Part shown: piece by piece, positions 45,444 through 56,889 of the stretch
How positions within the stretch are numbered: position 1 is the stretch's first letter
How the letters are laid out: each line of letters opens with the position of its first letter
Assembly: GCA_945643635.1 (NCBI GenBank)
Contig: CALZFC010000082.1
Location: 947,501 to 1,011,500 of the forward strand
Origin: Allodiplogaster sudhausi
Taxonomy: Eukaryota; Nematoda; Chromadorea; Rhabditida; Diplogasteridae
Reading direction: 5' to 3'
Length of the DNA stretch: 64,000 bases
Notes under the pieces: model-generated
The model's database searches: none
Seen by the model: the letters and a program-made list of their open reading frames with translations, nothing else
Told to the model about the DNA's origin: nothing
Translations under genes and position numbers: made by a program

Positions 45444-45875
45444 TTATTGAACACAACTATTAGGAAGGAATGATTCAGCGAAAAGGCAGACAACGAAAAC
45501 CATCCGGGTTTGCGGGGTTTCCGTGCCGGGTTGCAGTTGGCAGCCTGGCTTCTCGGCCGATGCGCAGGACCAAAGGATGTTGAAGCCTACCAATTCCGGT
45601 GGATTCACTGTGACCTCCAGCTTACAGTAAGGCTTCTCATGCGTACAGTTATCGCGATGATCGCCCATATCATTTTTGCAGAAAGTAAGAGGTCGCTGCA
45701 GTTAATGCATATTTATATCCTTTACCAAACAAACATGTACACACGTGTTTTTAGACATTTCCTTCCAAGAATGACTAGTCTTATTCATTGCCTCCTTATT
45801 CACGTCTTCCGCCTTGGTGAGTCCGAGCAGCAGGAGGAAAGGAAGAAAGAGGAGCAGTAGAGGGAAGAGACGCAT
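45444..45875 (-). CDS. Small secreted cysteine-rich protein (two exons)
   Basis: Exon 1 (45804-45875) encodes 24 residues, a textbook signal peptide (MRLFPLLLLFLPFLLLLG, ending LTKAED). Exon 2 (45444-45695) adds about 83 residues and the stop. Both exons are phase 0, with donor GAC|GTGAAT, a 108-bp intron and acceptor TTAACTGCAG. The mature part has cysteines spaced as TFCKND, DNCTHEKPYCKLEV, LWSCAS and PGCQLQ, resembling the three-finger (Ly6 or activin-receptor-like) proteins common in nematodes. The Tyr-Cys and Trp-x-Cys pairs fit, but the last cysteines are few, so the fold is inference. It stands between SINE copies and the truncated kinase copy. Confidence 0.65.
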
Positions 45876-45999
45876 TCAGGCAGATTGCACTGCAAGAAAG
45901 GGGAAATTATTGGATGGTCAAGCACGATGGACATATTTAAAGAGGACTTAGAGTTAGGATAGTTTTTTTGAGAAAGGAAAGGATGATATAAAGTTTGTG

Positions 46000-47225
46000 T
46001 GCAAAACGGGCAGTTTTCGAGCCCAAAGGTGAACAGGAAAGAGGAAAGATAAAAGGAGAATGGGAAATGGAAGTGTAAAGGGCAGAAAGAGTATAAGAGA
46101 AGAGGAAAACTGCTTGTCCAAAAATACACAAAACAGTCCCAGATAACCATTTGCGAAAAATTAATATTTTTATACCTTTTATCCAATTTAATTTTTTGAA
46201 ATGTGGTTTTCAGGCAATAACTTTTTTCACTATTACGTCCAAAAACCGGATGGTCCACGAGAATGTTTCTGCGAAAAAAAAAATCTCGATACTTTTTTGG
46301 GTATCTGCATTTGAATATGGGTTTCTGAGCAAATTTCGGCTTTGACTGCAAACCATAATTTATTTCAAACTTCATCAATTGTAAAAAGGAATGGTTTATT
46401 CGATTTAATTTTTATGCTCTTCCAAATGGTGTATATCTAAAGGTCTAAAATTGACTTCTTGTGTTTTTGGCCAATTTCTGGTGTTCAAATACTCATTCTT
46501 TGGACCATTAATTGGCCATGTGGACAGATTGTACACATAATATCTATTCTAAAAGAAAGAGCAGTTAAAACTGAGTCGGATACAGCTTTATAATCAAAAT
46601 CTGAGCATACCTTTGTTGGGAATATGTATTTGAATGCTGACTGTTGAAGGCGATATTGATGAATATTTTTTGGCAAATATTTAAAATGTGTTCTCTTGAA
46701 AAATCTAGCACCCAATAATGGTTATTCCATAATTCTTCGAAGTTCTTTTATGATATACCACTCAAAAAAGGCAAATTTCATTTTTACGAGAATTGATGGT
46801 AAAATAAATGTACGAAAACATATTCGGAGCCAACTATCAGGTCATTTGTGAACCGTGGTGCCAAAACCAGTCGAAAGAGCAGAGAATTCTGCATAATATA
46901 TCCACAGATGAAAGAGCTATACCAGTACATGTTTCAGAAATCTTGAAATTTCGAAAAAAATTGACGACAGGATTCGACTATTTTGACCTGTTCTGCGATA
47001 AATAGTACCAATGGAAGTTATGTTCCGAAAACTTTACCATGCGGTTTAATAAGACAAGAAACATAAATGTGATATTCATTTTCTACTTTTGAGCACGATA
47101 TATGGTACGCATGATCGAAATGAAATTTTTCTGCATATTATATTTCATTCTTCTTGCAAAAGTCTACCTCCTTTTCCCATAATCTTTCTCTTTCTCGTAG
47201 CTGCCTTTTATATAAGAGCGCGAAA
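46000..47225. other. Unassigned stretch downstream of the kinase duplicate
   Basis: This is where the second half of the duplicated kinase would be expected. I find no HCD, DFN or APE counterpart, and no other gene or repeat. Confidence 0.5.
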
Positions 47226-47231
47226 ACTGAC

Positions 47232-47947
47232 AGCCGTGATTTCGGATAAGACGAGAGCCAGCTGCTGCTCGTTCAAGCAGCCCTTGACGTTAGTCAACGC
47301 ACCGAGCTCGCCCAGCTCCGTGGCGAGAATTGCGCCACCATTGCATCTGAAGGTCCCACGCACCTTGCAGATGAACTCGCAGTCGCTCACCTACAGTGCA
47401 CAAGCGAATCTTCAGTGCGCATTCCGACCGAACCTTCTTACCAGGGAATGGTCAGAAAGCCTGGAAACCAAAAATTTTAGTTTTTTTGTACATCGAAAAA
47501 GGAGATCAAAAGAAGCAGCGGAATGCAAAAATTAACAGCGGAATCGAAATACAAAAAACGTTTGAGCATTTTAAATTCAGTAGATGTCAGTTCTATTCAT
47601 ATACATATGAGCATACTCGACATGTGTGCAAAATTTCTTTTGAAAGTCTTTCTGCAGTATTTTTGTATTCCGGAAAGCGCACAGAGAATAGAAAAAAAGG
47701 ACATTCGCGAGAATGTGAACAAACCAGACTGTGCAGGAAAATTTCCTTCTCCACCTCCACCAACATCAACTTCTTCACGGCCACGCCGGCTCCGCTCTTG
47801 ATTTCCTTAGCCTGAAATAAATATATACTTTTTTTATTATATTCTGTTTCGTTCATCCTTTTATTTAATTCGTAATCGACTTCTAGAAAGAATTTAAGTT
47901 ACCCCATACTCAACTTTGATAACCATTAACACTTCTTGTTCTGTTAC
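47232..47947 (-). pseudogene. Truncated duplicate of the kinase N-lobe
   Basis: Exons at 47903-47947, 47725-47811, 47442-47460 and 47232-47390 correspond one to one to kinase exons at 35303-35365, 35058-35159, 34258-34281 and 33840-33998. The Lys strand reads GVAVKKLML, the helix EKEIFLHSL, and the hinge exon ILATELGELG with the identical length of 53 codons. The glycine-loop exon and everything after the hinge exon (catalytic loop, DFN, APE) are not found nearby. The microexon is 19 nt instead of 24, which breaks the frame if the splice sites are the same. It is therefore most likely a decaying partial duplicate. Confidence 0.75.
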
Positions 47948-47949
47948 CT

Positions 47950-48389
47950 AGACACGTGAAATAAGAAAAAAAATTAATTATTTTTATAAATTTTTAATTA
48001 TGCTAGAAAATTATATTACATAAAGTACTTCTAACAATAAGGAAAAAATCTTTTGTCAATATGACTTTGCAGCCACCCTCAAATTTGCGCAGCCTCATAA
48101 GTGTTGTGCAAAAAATTCCTATAGGGTGGGTGACCTGCTTGGCGTCAACACCGGGTTCGCGCCGCGCCAGTTGATTGGCAGCAACACCAGAATCACGTCC
48201 GGGAGAATAAAGCTTATTCTTGTGCCAAACAAAGGAACGTACATATGTATGTATATAGGGCGGGTAGATGGACAATATCTCTAACCATAAGCGATCTCAT
48301 AATTGAACAGCGATCAGAGCACGAACAACACAGACTTTAATGATTGAAGCCAGCAGAACGTTCTTCTCAAATGCCACGGTACGATTAAT

Positions 48390-48429
<40 letters not shown>

Positions 48430-49560
48430 CCTTCGCTTACGATGAATTCTCTCTCACTCGCAATCTCTCACTTACTCTCTCTCTCTCGCTCACTCTCTGT
48501 TCTCCATTTAATGCTTCTCCCATACGTCAGCACACGCTCGTGATTGTTCAGCCTGTCTATCACACATTGGCAACATTTTCCACACGTTACCCTAGCTCTT
48601 CCGCTTAGGAACATCCCAAAAACAGCTCGACAAACATCCGGCATCGAGTATATATACAAATCAACACACTGCCAGATGATTGCCTAGCTGTTCTTATGGC
48701 TTATATTCTGGGAATTGCATTGAAAGGCGCTCAGCTTGTTGCCAATTTCTCGTTCTTTCTAGTGCTGACGCCTGGCCTGGATGCGCGAAAATGATTTTGA
48801 AGTGCTGATATGTAGCACCGCACCGCGCTAATCAATTAGGAAACATCAACGAATCCTGAGTTTCCTTAACCCAATCGAATGCTCTTTCATGTTCTCTACA
48901 GGTTTGGTTCTGGTGAAATGAGGAATACGTTGTCTGAGCGCCATCAAAATTTGAAATCTATAAAAAATTGAAAGTAAGACACCTTTTTTGATGTTTAGAG
49001 CGATCTCTCATGGTCAGCTATTAAGATGCATATCTGCATTCAATATCTCTCCAATGTGCCGCGCAGTGATCTCAGACGTGCATCCAACTCGCCTCCTAGC
49101 GCGGCGAGCCGAATAATTTTAGCATTCCTAATAAACTAACATGTAATTTTCAGATGCCTACATAGAGCACGTACAAGCAATTCTAGGTACGATGTACAAT
49201 GTAAATCAAATACGCGCATGACTATGTAAACCATAAGCTCAACGTTTTTGCACGCTCAATACATCGCGACTTGGGGGGAGGGGGCGTTGAAACATTTCAT
49301 TTGCTCTTCGAGTTGGCAAAGTCATTTACTCCTTGATGCTGTTCATTCTCGATTCGCTAATTGGGTAGGATCAATAAATGTTTGGGACACCTTGAATTTC
49401 CATGGACCGCTTATAATTCGTTGATTGGGACGCGTAGAATAGAGACGAGCCAGCTTCTGCAGCAGCATACCATTATAATTTTTTGTGATGGAAGCATATC
49501 GTACTCATCTAATTTGTTTTAGGTCAGAAGCCCTTCAAAGAATAAATTACAAGCACCCTA
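47950..49560. other. Unassigned stretch with one CT tract
   Basis: A CT-rich tract lies at 48391-48500. Open frames are short and unsupported. No glycine-loop exon for the kinase duplicate was found here. Confidence 0.5.
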
Positions 49561-49564
49561 CCAA

Positions 49565-52500
49565 ATGTTCTGGAAGGCGTCCATTTTGCTGGCGCTCACA
49601 TTTGCCGCAAGCTGCGTGGCACAGGTCGCATCTTTTATGCCGAATTTTATGCCGAGGACCGGCTCGGTATAGGGAACGACACCGACAGACACTACTCATC
49701 TCAGCCCAACTATCAATCGCCGTTTGGCAGCTGCTGTCCGGATGGCGGTGTCTGGTCAGAGTGGTATTCGGCCTCTTGTACTGCAAGGTGTGGCCTCTGC
49801 GGCGCTGTGACATCGCTTACGCGCAAGTGCTGGTCCGAAAGCGACGGCTGTCCATGCGTGTTAGTGCTGTCCAAATTGCAAACACTCGGAAACAGAAGAG
49901 TACTTTTAATGGTATTAAAGGTGCACGAAGCTCAACCATAATGTATTCCTGATCTTTGCAGTCGCTCTCTCGCAGGTGTCGAGTAAAATTGAGTTGTTGG
50001 CTAATTTAATGTAAATTACGCTTTTTGAATACCTCGTCTTGCTAACATCCGCACCTATGCGCTTGAAGTGGCACAACGACGAAGACGGGCAAGTGTCCTC
50101 AGCTGCAAGGCATACATGGAGAGCACGGAATGCTGCACCGGCACTCTGATGAAAGATGAGACGTCCGGTGTCGATGTTTGCTCCGCTGAAGCATTTCCGA
50201 TTCGTGCGAAGCCGACGTGCTGCCTGCCAGGTTATAATAATTTATTAGAAAATTTAATATCATCTGATGTGTTAAAATAGCGAAAGCATGAAACCAAAAT
50301 CATTGCAATGTGATACAGAAAGAATTTTCCGACTTGGCATAACAAAAACTTTCACAAGGGGCCGGCCCGTTCGCCCGATTGGGCCTGAAACTCAGGAATT
50401 CTAGGCAAATGATGGTAAAAACGTAAACTTTAAATTTTCGATAGCATTAGAAATTGCAATGCACATATTTAATATCGCAATGGATAGCCTAAATATCAAA
50501 AGTGCACAAATTAAAAAAATAACTCATTCAATTTGTACACATATGTTCATTGAAAAAGTGTATGAAGGTAGCACCGGCTACTGGAACGAGTGGATGCCAT
50601 GGAGTGACTGCATCAAAACAATGGGCACCGTACACTCGCAAAAACGGATGCGTTCGTAAGCAGCCGAAGGCTTCGGCTGCTTGTGCTCGCACGTTCTTTC
50701 TTTCTTTCTTCTCTTAAACTTATTTTTGGAACCTCGTACACTTCTATTTTAAGACATAGAATCCCATCCTACCCCCCCCCCAAGAAAAAATGCAGTATCG
50801 CATTCATCCTTCCATAGCAAATTTGAATTGTAGGCCTGGCAGGTCGTTAGAGATCCAAACATGCACTCCAACTACGACGGTTAAGCTCTGCTTTTTTTGG
50901 TTTTAAAGATGCTTTGTTCCAGATTTTTTCAATCTCAAAGCCTAAGGCTTTCTGCTCAGACTTCAACGACCAGTACACCATCGACAACCACAACAACAAC
51001 GGCAACAACAACAATCAAAACTGCTACACCTTCAACAACAACCAAAACCACAACCCCATCAGCAACAACCAAAACCTCAACTCCCTCAACAACAACCAAA
51101 ACTACAACTCCCTCAACAACAACCAAAACCACAACTCCCACAAAAACAACCAAAACCACAACTCCCTCAACAACAACCAAAACTGCAACACCTTCAAGAA
51201 CGACCAAAACCATAACTCCCTCAACAACAACGAAAACAACAAGTCCATCGACAACCACAAAGCCCGCTACACCCTCGACCACAACTAAGCCCGCAACCTC
51301 CTCAACTACGACAAAAACCACAACACTTTCGATTACTACAACCACTCCGGCGACAGTAAGTGCTCGTAATGAAGACGTTTATATTTACCATCTGGAAGTG
51401 AAAAAATTAAGACAAATAGTCGTAGGTACTTTCGAACATTTTTCTAATAACGATTTAAGAAAGCGTAAAAAAGTTTCGGTTGGAACTAACGTAATGAAAA
51501 TGGAAACAGAGGTTCTTAAAAAAACATTTTGCTTCTCTTCAAAATATTAATTTTCCAGTGCACACCGTCGTGGGCATCGTGGTCGGAGTGGACGGGCGAC
51601 TGTTCGCAAACGTGCGGTCTTTGTGGCGTACGTACGAGAAGACGAAAATGCGCGACAACATGCCGGTGCTGGTGAGTGGGCATTGCTATGGAAATGGGAG
51701 TGTATGTATGTGGGCGATGTTTGAGAAACGTTTGCTTCCCAGCGGAATAGAAAGCGCAACTTCTAGCTCGAGAGTCAGAGACACTATCCAATGAGCCATT
51801 GTGCCATTGTGGCGTGCTAGAAGGAACCAGCATCTCTGTAAATAAAAACAGGCTAACTGGCAGGAATGTCGAAGGACTGCCGGCCACTCCACCAATTAGC
51901 CTTCTAAATGCACGTAGGAAGGCTAACTGGCAGGATTGTTTCGTTAAGTGCACTAGGTACTATTTGTAAATATGACCATGCACTTTTTCCTTCATCTGCA
52001 CTTAATTTGTAAATTTCACTTTGTATTATGCACTTTTCGAAAATACACTTTATATCGGGCGTTTTCCTGGGCTTCCATTCACAGCAAGAAAAAACATATT
52101 TAACAAGAACGATAGACTAAAAGTGAATAAAATGGCTACGGGACTGTTCTAATAAGGAGTATACAAGGAAAATCAGTCTTATAACATGGCACAGCACGAT
52201 CGGCGAAGAAAAAATCCAAGAGCTTACAAGGAACATCAGCATTATTAATGGCACAGAATGAAAGGTCTAGCAATTACACAAGCACCTTAAGGAAATGAGC
52301 AGCAGCAATACAAGTACAGATCACCGGAATTGGAAAACAAATAGTATTCTTATAATACAGACAAAAAGTGAGCCATCTTGTTAATATTAAGGTGACCATT
52401 CACATAGCAATCACTGCCAGCCAATTTACAATTAATATTCAGTAATAATGTCGAAATGCGACACGAGAATTAACAACGAGGGCTTGATAGCATAAGAGAA

Positions 52501-55500
52501 TAGAATATTAACCGAAGAGGAAGAAATCTTGTGCTTCTTCATGACGGGAATTTACCAAGCACTTTCATGACCGACGAGGAGCGAACTCGCCATTCTTCAT
52601 TCAATATTCCGGAGCTGTTGTGGTCGTGGAGTGGTAGAACTCGACACTTTCGACTGAATTAATTCGCACTTAGGTTACTTAAAAAGACGAAAAACACAAT
52701 CAAATAATAACCAGACGTATCTCACAGGAATTCTTTATTTAAAAAAAAAGAATACCAGAATTAGCTAATACAATTTCAACAAGCACATACCGTATGTTAG
52801 CATCAGAAGCTGTAGTAGAAGAGTAAGGTAGACACAATGAAGAGAGAAGGGCCGTCTCGAAGCTATCCGAGAGCACGTATCTGCAAGATCATCTCTCACT
52901 ACAACTTCATTCCTGAATCCACCTATTCGAAATGAGAAAAATACCGAAAAAGTAGAGGAATTTTAAAATAGCCCAAGCATTTACCTTTTACACAATTCCT
53001 ATAAAATTCTTCCATTTTCGTGCAAAACTTAGTGTCCCCAAAAATCGAGGTGTTCCGGCTACAAAAGAGTTGGCCAGAAGAGTAAAACAAAAGAGTTAAA
53101 CTAACAGTCCTGCAGATCCACTCATGCGCTAAAGTAAGTGCCGCTTCCCTCAGAGAGTACCACTCGGCGAGATCCATCTTTGATTGCTCATGCAACTCGT
53201 TCCGCTTCTGCTGCAAAATATATTGTGTACAGTATACTCTGGAATCGAGTAGAACTTGAATTCCCACTTTACAGTATCACTCACTAATAATCCTTCAGAA
53301 GTAAAATGTGCTGAATAAAAAATAACTAATACTCGAAGTAACTACAGCATACCCCAGATCTCTGGAATAGAAAAAAAGAATAAAATAATCAAAACACTAC
53401 GCGCACTGCTAACTTCTGGTTGTGATCCTTGAGATGCAGCGTGGGACGGCGTGGCGTGTCTCTGAGGCTGCTTGGCCGGCTCATCGTTCTCGCAGCCCCC
53501 GCCAGACCAGGCCATTATCGGCTGCAGCTCCATCACTCCCTTGAATAGTCACTATCTTACCATTCATGACTGACAAACCTGGCTAAGTAAGGCTAACCTG
53601 GCTAACCTGGATATATATGAAGATTTGATGTTTACAAAAACTTTCACTCGGAAGCAGTCTTCTAATCATTCATTTACTTTCCCGCGAAGACTAATCGTTG
53701 CTGCTGTGGCGGAATTCCTTCCTTCTTCTCTTTTATCCACTCCAACTTATCAATCGTTTAAATATCCAACTCGATTTCCTTGCCGATTTACTTCAGTATT
53801 CTACAATAAATATGGGTAACTACAAAACCGTTTAAAAAGTTGGAATCGCTCAAGTTCAATAAAGATGCCAACTTTGCATAGAAAAAAATACACATCCGCT
53901 TTAAGTCCTTCACTTCTTCTAGATCAAGAACACTCCGCTAAATCAAAAGCTTACTTTTACGTCGCAGTCATCTGTAGTGATGACAACGCAATCATCCTTC
54001 TTCTGACTGGGCAAGCCGTAGCACTGCCCGAAAACACTCTGCGCGTCTGCTGTCATTGTGTATCTAAAAGAATAATGAGCATATAATTGGTCGAAAATAG
54101 CAAGCGCAAGGTTACCGATAACCACTGAATCACAAACAAAGTAGAAGGATCCCCAAATTTGTTCAAGGTGCAATCACATTTTATTAACCGATAGCTTCGC
54201 TGCAGGAAGAGACGGAGTGAGCCGACAAAAAAACAGCGACTCGAGATGGATCGATGCGAAGGACTGCGAGGAGCTCTTCGCAGTGCTGATTAGCAGCAAG
54301 GTCGCTCGAAACGAACCGGCGTGCTTGCTCGCAATTCGCATCTAGCACTTAATAAGCACATAATTATGCGAAAATGGCAACTGCCAGAGAACCAGAACTT
54401 CAAAAAAACCACTCTATCAAAAAATAAATCACAACAACCGCCAAACTTGTCTCAACTTGTTCGCTAGGTGCAATTTCAGAATTAGGCATTTTCGAAATTC
54501 CTGTTAGTTAGCCTTCCAAATCATGTTGGTTAGCCTTCCAACAGGAACTCCTGCCAATTACCCTTCCACTTTTTCAATCCTTCCAGTTAGCCTTCTTCGG
54601 TGTGCAAAATCCTTCCAGTTAGCCTTCTTGCTGACAAATCCTGCCAGTTAGCCTTCTTTTGTCAACAATCCTACCAATTAGCCTTCTTTCATTTACAGAG
54701 ATTGTAAACATGTCACATCTCTATGGGATCATTGCTACAACTACTGCTATGAAGAAAGTGAGAGCAAGGAGAGGAAGGAAGCTCAGATCCTTGCTACTGT
54801 CATGAAGCAGCCAGATGTATTCAACTGCAATCATTCTTCTTCAGGGCTGATGGTCCCCGTAAGATCATTCATTCTCTATTGCAGTGGCGACGTCACCCAA
54901 CGAGAGCCGTGTGGCTCGGATGACATTTGCACCTCCCCGAAGGCCGAGTGTTGCGCGCCGTATACAAGGATGCTCGCGCCCGATCAATCGAGGTTCGTGT
55001 GCGGCAGTGACGCCTTCTCAATGCAGGGATGCGACCATGTGAACGAATTCGTCAGTTACACACCTTTCATTCCCAGGAAGGAAGTCTGCCCAATTTTAGT
55101 GAAAGTAAGACAATCTCTGAAAAATAGCAAATTTGCATATTTCCCTGAAAAAACAACCTTCCCTACGAGGTGTCATTCTATCGCGTACGCAAGTTGGCAG
55201 GTCATAGGATTGCTTGAAGGCAGCAGACACAATAAGACGCGCCAATTTACATTTTTAGTTATCACAAACATCCTTGAATCCATAATCACCGCGAATTGCA
55301 TGCGCATACCGTGAATGCTCTTTTCAGGTGCTAGAGCCATGCACTCCAACGTGGGCAGCGTGGTCAGAGTGGACTGGCGACTGCTCGCAGTCGTGCGGTC
55401 TTTGCGGCCTTTGGACGAGAACACGGAAATGCGCGACGGCATGCAAGTGCTGGTTAGTGCAATCGTATGCAAGCCAAGCCTAAAAGCTCCAATCGAACGA

Positions 55501-55738
55501 TTGAGGTGATGGTATCTCAAGCTGAAATATCGATACGATCCCTTAACCTTAATCGTATCGATTGGACCTTTTTGGCATAGCTTACGCTTTTCTTACATAT
55601 GCATTCTCCTTCTATTCCAGCGGTGAGATCGTCCAGCGTGAGCCGTGCGGCTCGGATTCAGTGTGCACGCCTCCGGCACCCGAGTGCTGCGCTAATTACC
55701 GTATTTTATTGTATGACCGAACGTCATGGTCAGCTTGA
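49565..55738 (+). CDS. Secreted multi-module TSP1/mucin protein gene (first module may be broken)
   Basis: Modules in order: a signal peptide opening MFWKASILLALTF (49565), a TSP1 repeat (GVWSEWYSASCTARCGLCG), a cysteine-pair exon 50069-50230 (CKAYMESTECC, PTCCLPG), a weak TSP1-like exon 50568-50655 (YWNEWMPWSDC), exon 50834-50879, a Thr-rich mucin exon 50960-51355, TSP1 exon 51559-51671, cysteine-pair exon 54885-55104, TSP1 exon 55328-55452 and cysteine-pair exon 55621-55738. From 50069 on, phases agree. The TSP1 repeats have WSEWTGDCSQTCGLCG with RTRxRKC. The protein is predicted extracellular and probably heavily O-glycosylated. The signal frame and the first TSP1 frame differ, and the join at 50069 does not match in phase, so the first module may be a relic or use unseen splicing. 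Function unknown. Confidence 0.7.
50960..51355 (+). CDS. Thr-rich mucin exon of the TSP1 gene
   Basis: 132 codons, phase 0 at both ends, acceptor TTTCTGCTCAG and donor ACA|GTAAGT. The sequence is about thirteen imperfect copies of a 9-residue unit (TTTKTTTPS type), consisting almost wholly of Thr, Pro, Ser and Lys. It forms an O-glycosylated spacer between the first cysteine-rich block and the tandem TSP1 modules. Confidence 0.8.
51830..54705. mobile_element. Inverted-repeat-bounded unit inside a TSP1-gene intron
   Basis: The left end reads ATCTCTGTAAATAAAAACAG then GGCTAACTGGCAGGA. The right end, read on the other strand, is ATCTCTGTAAATGAAAGAAG then GCTAATTGGTAGGA. Inside each end the 15-mer GGCTAACTGGCAGGA or its complement recurs: twice direct and once inverted at 51851-51934, and about seven times at 54498-54685. 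Subterminal arrays of this kind are typical of DNA transposon ends. No clear target duplication and no transposase are seen. A four-exon gene lies inside. Confidence 0.55.
53029..54056 (-). CDS. Nested four-exon orphan gene
   Basis: Exons 53955-54056, 53414-53539, 53106-53210 and 53029-53058 have perfect GT/AG edges (AAA|gtaagc, GAA|gttagc, ACT|gttagt). Every intron is in phase 0, and the exons add up to exactly 120 codons plus stop. The product starts MTADAQSVFGQCYGLPSQ, continues with a Gln/His/Ser/Pro stretch and a helical charged stretch (MDLAEWYSLREAALTLAHEW), and ends PEHLDFWGH. It has no signal peptide or membrane segment and is probably intracellular. I do not recognise the family. 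It lies antisense in an intron of the TSP1 gene and inside the inverted-repeat unit at 51830-54705, so it could be cargo of that unit. Confidence 0.6.
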
Positions 55739-55987
55739 AATGTGTTAACCGACAAATACTAAAGTCGTTGATCGCTGCCTAGGACACGACGCCGTCGACC
55801 ACAACTGGACTCACGACAACCACGACACCGGTTACAGTACGTTGACTTTGTAATATGATGCATCATTTGATCTTAATGGAGGACGAAAAGAACCTGGGAG
55901 TAAGCACACTCTCATTCTCGCAAGTGTGATTTTTAGATTTATTCGGTGTTCGCGCTTCTTTAAATTGTAAATGTGTGTGGTAAGCGA

Positions 55988-56047
55988 GTGATTCGCAAAG
56001 CAGGTGTGCGTGCCCTCATGGGCACGCACACCTGCTTTGCGAATCAC
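55988..56047. repeat. Perfect 28-bp hairpin
   Basis: Positions 55988-56015 and 56020-56047 are exact reverse complements (28 bp, starting GTGATTCGCAAAGCAGGTGT) around a 4-nt loop TCAT. It lies within the inverted duplication. Confidence 0.95.
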
Positions 56048-56087
56048 ACTTTGTGGTTATCCGAAACCGTCATGTTTCTATCCGTTC

Positions 56088-56240
56088 AAGAAGACGATGA
56101 CGCTGGATCGGACGCGGTTCCGATGCGGCACGGTACCCGACTCCGCGAGCCTCACGTCTAAGACAGAGGGATGCGACTCAGCGGGAAGTGTCGTATAATG
56201 GGCAGGCTCATTATGGCACCCTGCGCCCATTCATTCCATT
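56088..56240 (+). pseudogene. Broken extra cysteine-rich exon related to the TSP1 gene
   Basis: After an acceptor-like CGTTCAAG the reading KTMTLDRTRFRCGTVPDSAS with EGCDSAG parallels the exon at 54885-55104 (RMLAPDQSRFVCGSDAFS, GCDHVNEF). A one-base shift is then needed to continue into HYGTLRPFIPL, matching SYTPFIPR of the intact copy. It is read as a decayed module. Confidence 0.55.
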
Positions 56241-56547
56241 GGTAGAGTCCAATGTTGCGTAGTGGTTGTTATTTATTATGCGTAGTGATTTTCTGTGTTT
56301 CATGATGCAATGCATGCATTTGTCATCATAGGTTGTGCCCGTTCAACGAACAGCAATTTCTTCGCACCTAGAGACTGCTGCAACGCGAACCACTCACTTA
56401 CCACACAATTACAATTTGAAGAGCTCGATCAACGAATAAATATGTTATGCGTGTTTTTAAATTGTGCAATCGCACTCGTGTGCAATTTGAAACTGAATTA
56501 TTCTTTTTCGGTGATCGTCCTTCTCTAAGATCGAATGCTTGATTGTA

Positions 56548-56818
56548 TTAAAGGAAGTATCCGGCGAATAATTATACAGTAGCGCATGAGAACCACTTTC
56601 AAAAAGTTGCCTGTCGCTCAGTCGAGAGAGCATGTGAAATAGGAGGGCGGCTATTACTTACCGTAGATAATTCTCTACCCGCCAGATTTCATGTTAGTTT
56701 TCCCAAAATGTAATTAAAGAAATTCGATTAAACTTTCTGAGTATAGGTTTTACGCCAAGATGAACTTACATACATCGAACAAAACATAGGTTAATTATTC
56801 CCCGGATACCTCCTTTAA
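56548..56818. mobile_element. MITE copy B
   Basis: It starts TTAAAGGAAGTATCCGGCGA and ends TCCCCGGATACCTCCTTTAA. It is the inverted relative of the element at 33171-33455, with several shared internal blocks and no coding sequence. Confidence 0.8.
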
Positions 56819-56889
56819 CAAATCCACGTGCTGTAACTGGTGTCATGGCTGTGGTGGCTTTTGTTGTGGTTAATGGCGTCGTGCCCATT

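Larger units (their letters stand above)
55785..56885. repeat. Inverted duplication of a TSP1-gene exon and intron
   Basis: The mucin-like exon at about 55785-55842 (TTPSTTTGLTTTTTPVT, donor GTACGT) recurs inverted at about 56822-56885. Matching intron blocks follow in each arm: GATCTTAATGGAGGACG versus GATCTTAGAGAAGGACG, and near the centre AAATTGTAAATGTGTGTGGT against its inverted counterpart at 56395-56430. MITE copy B interrupts the right arm. Confidence 0.65.

Noticed and set aside
50956..51345. Val-rich open frame on the minus strand
   Set aside because: It is the antisense shadow of the Thr-rich mucin exon, which has matching splice phases on the plus strand.
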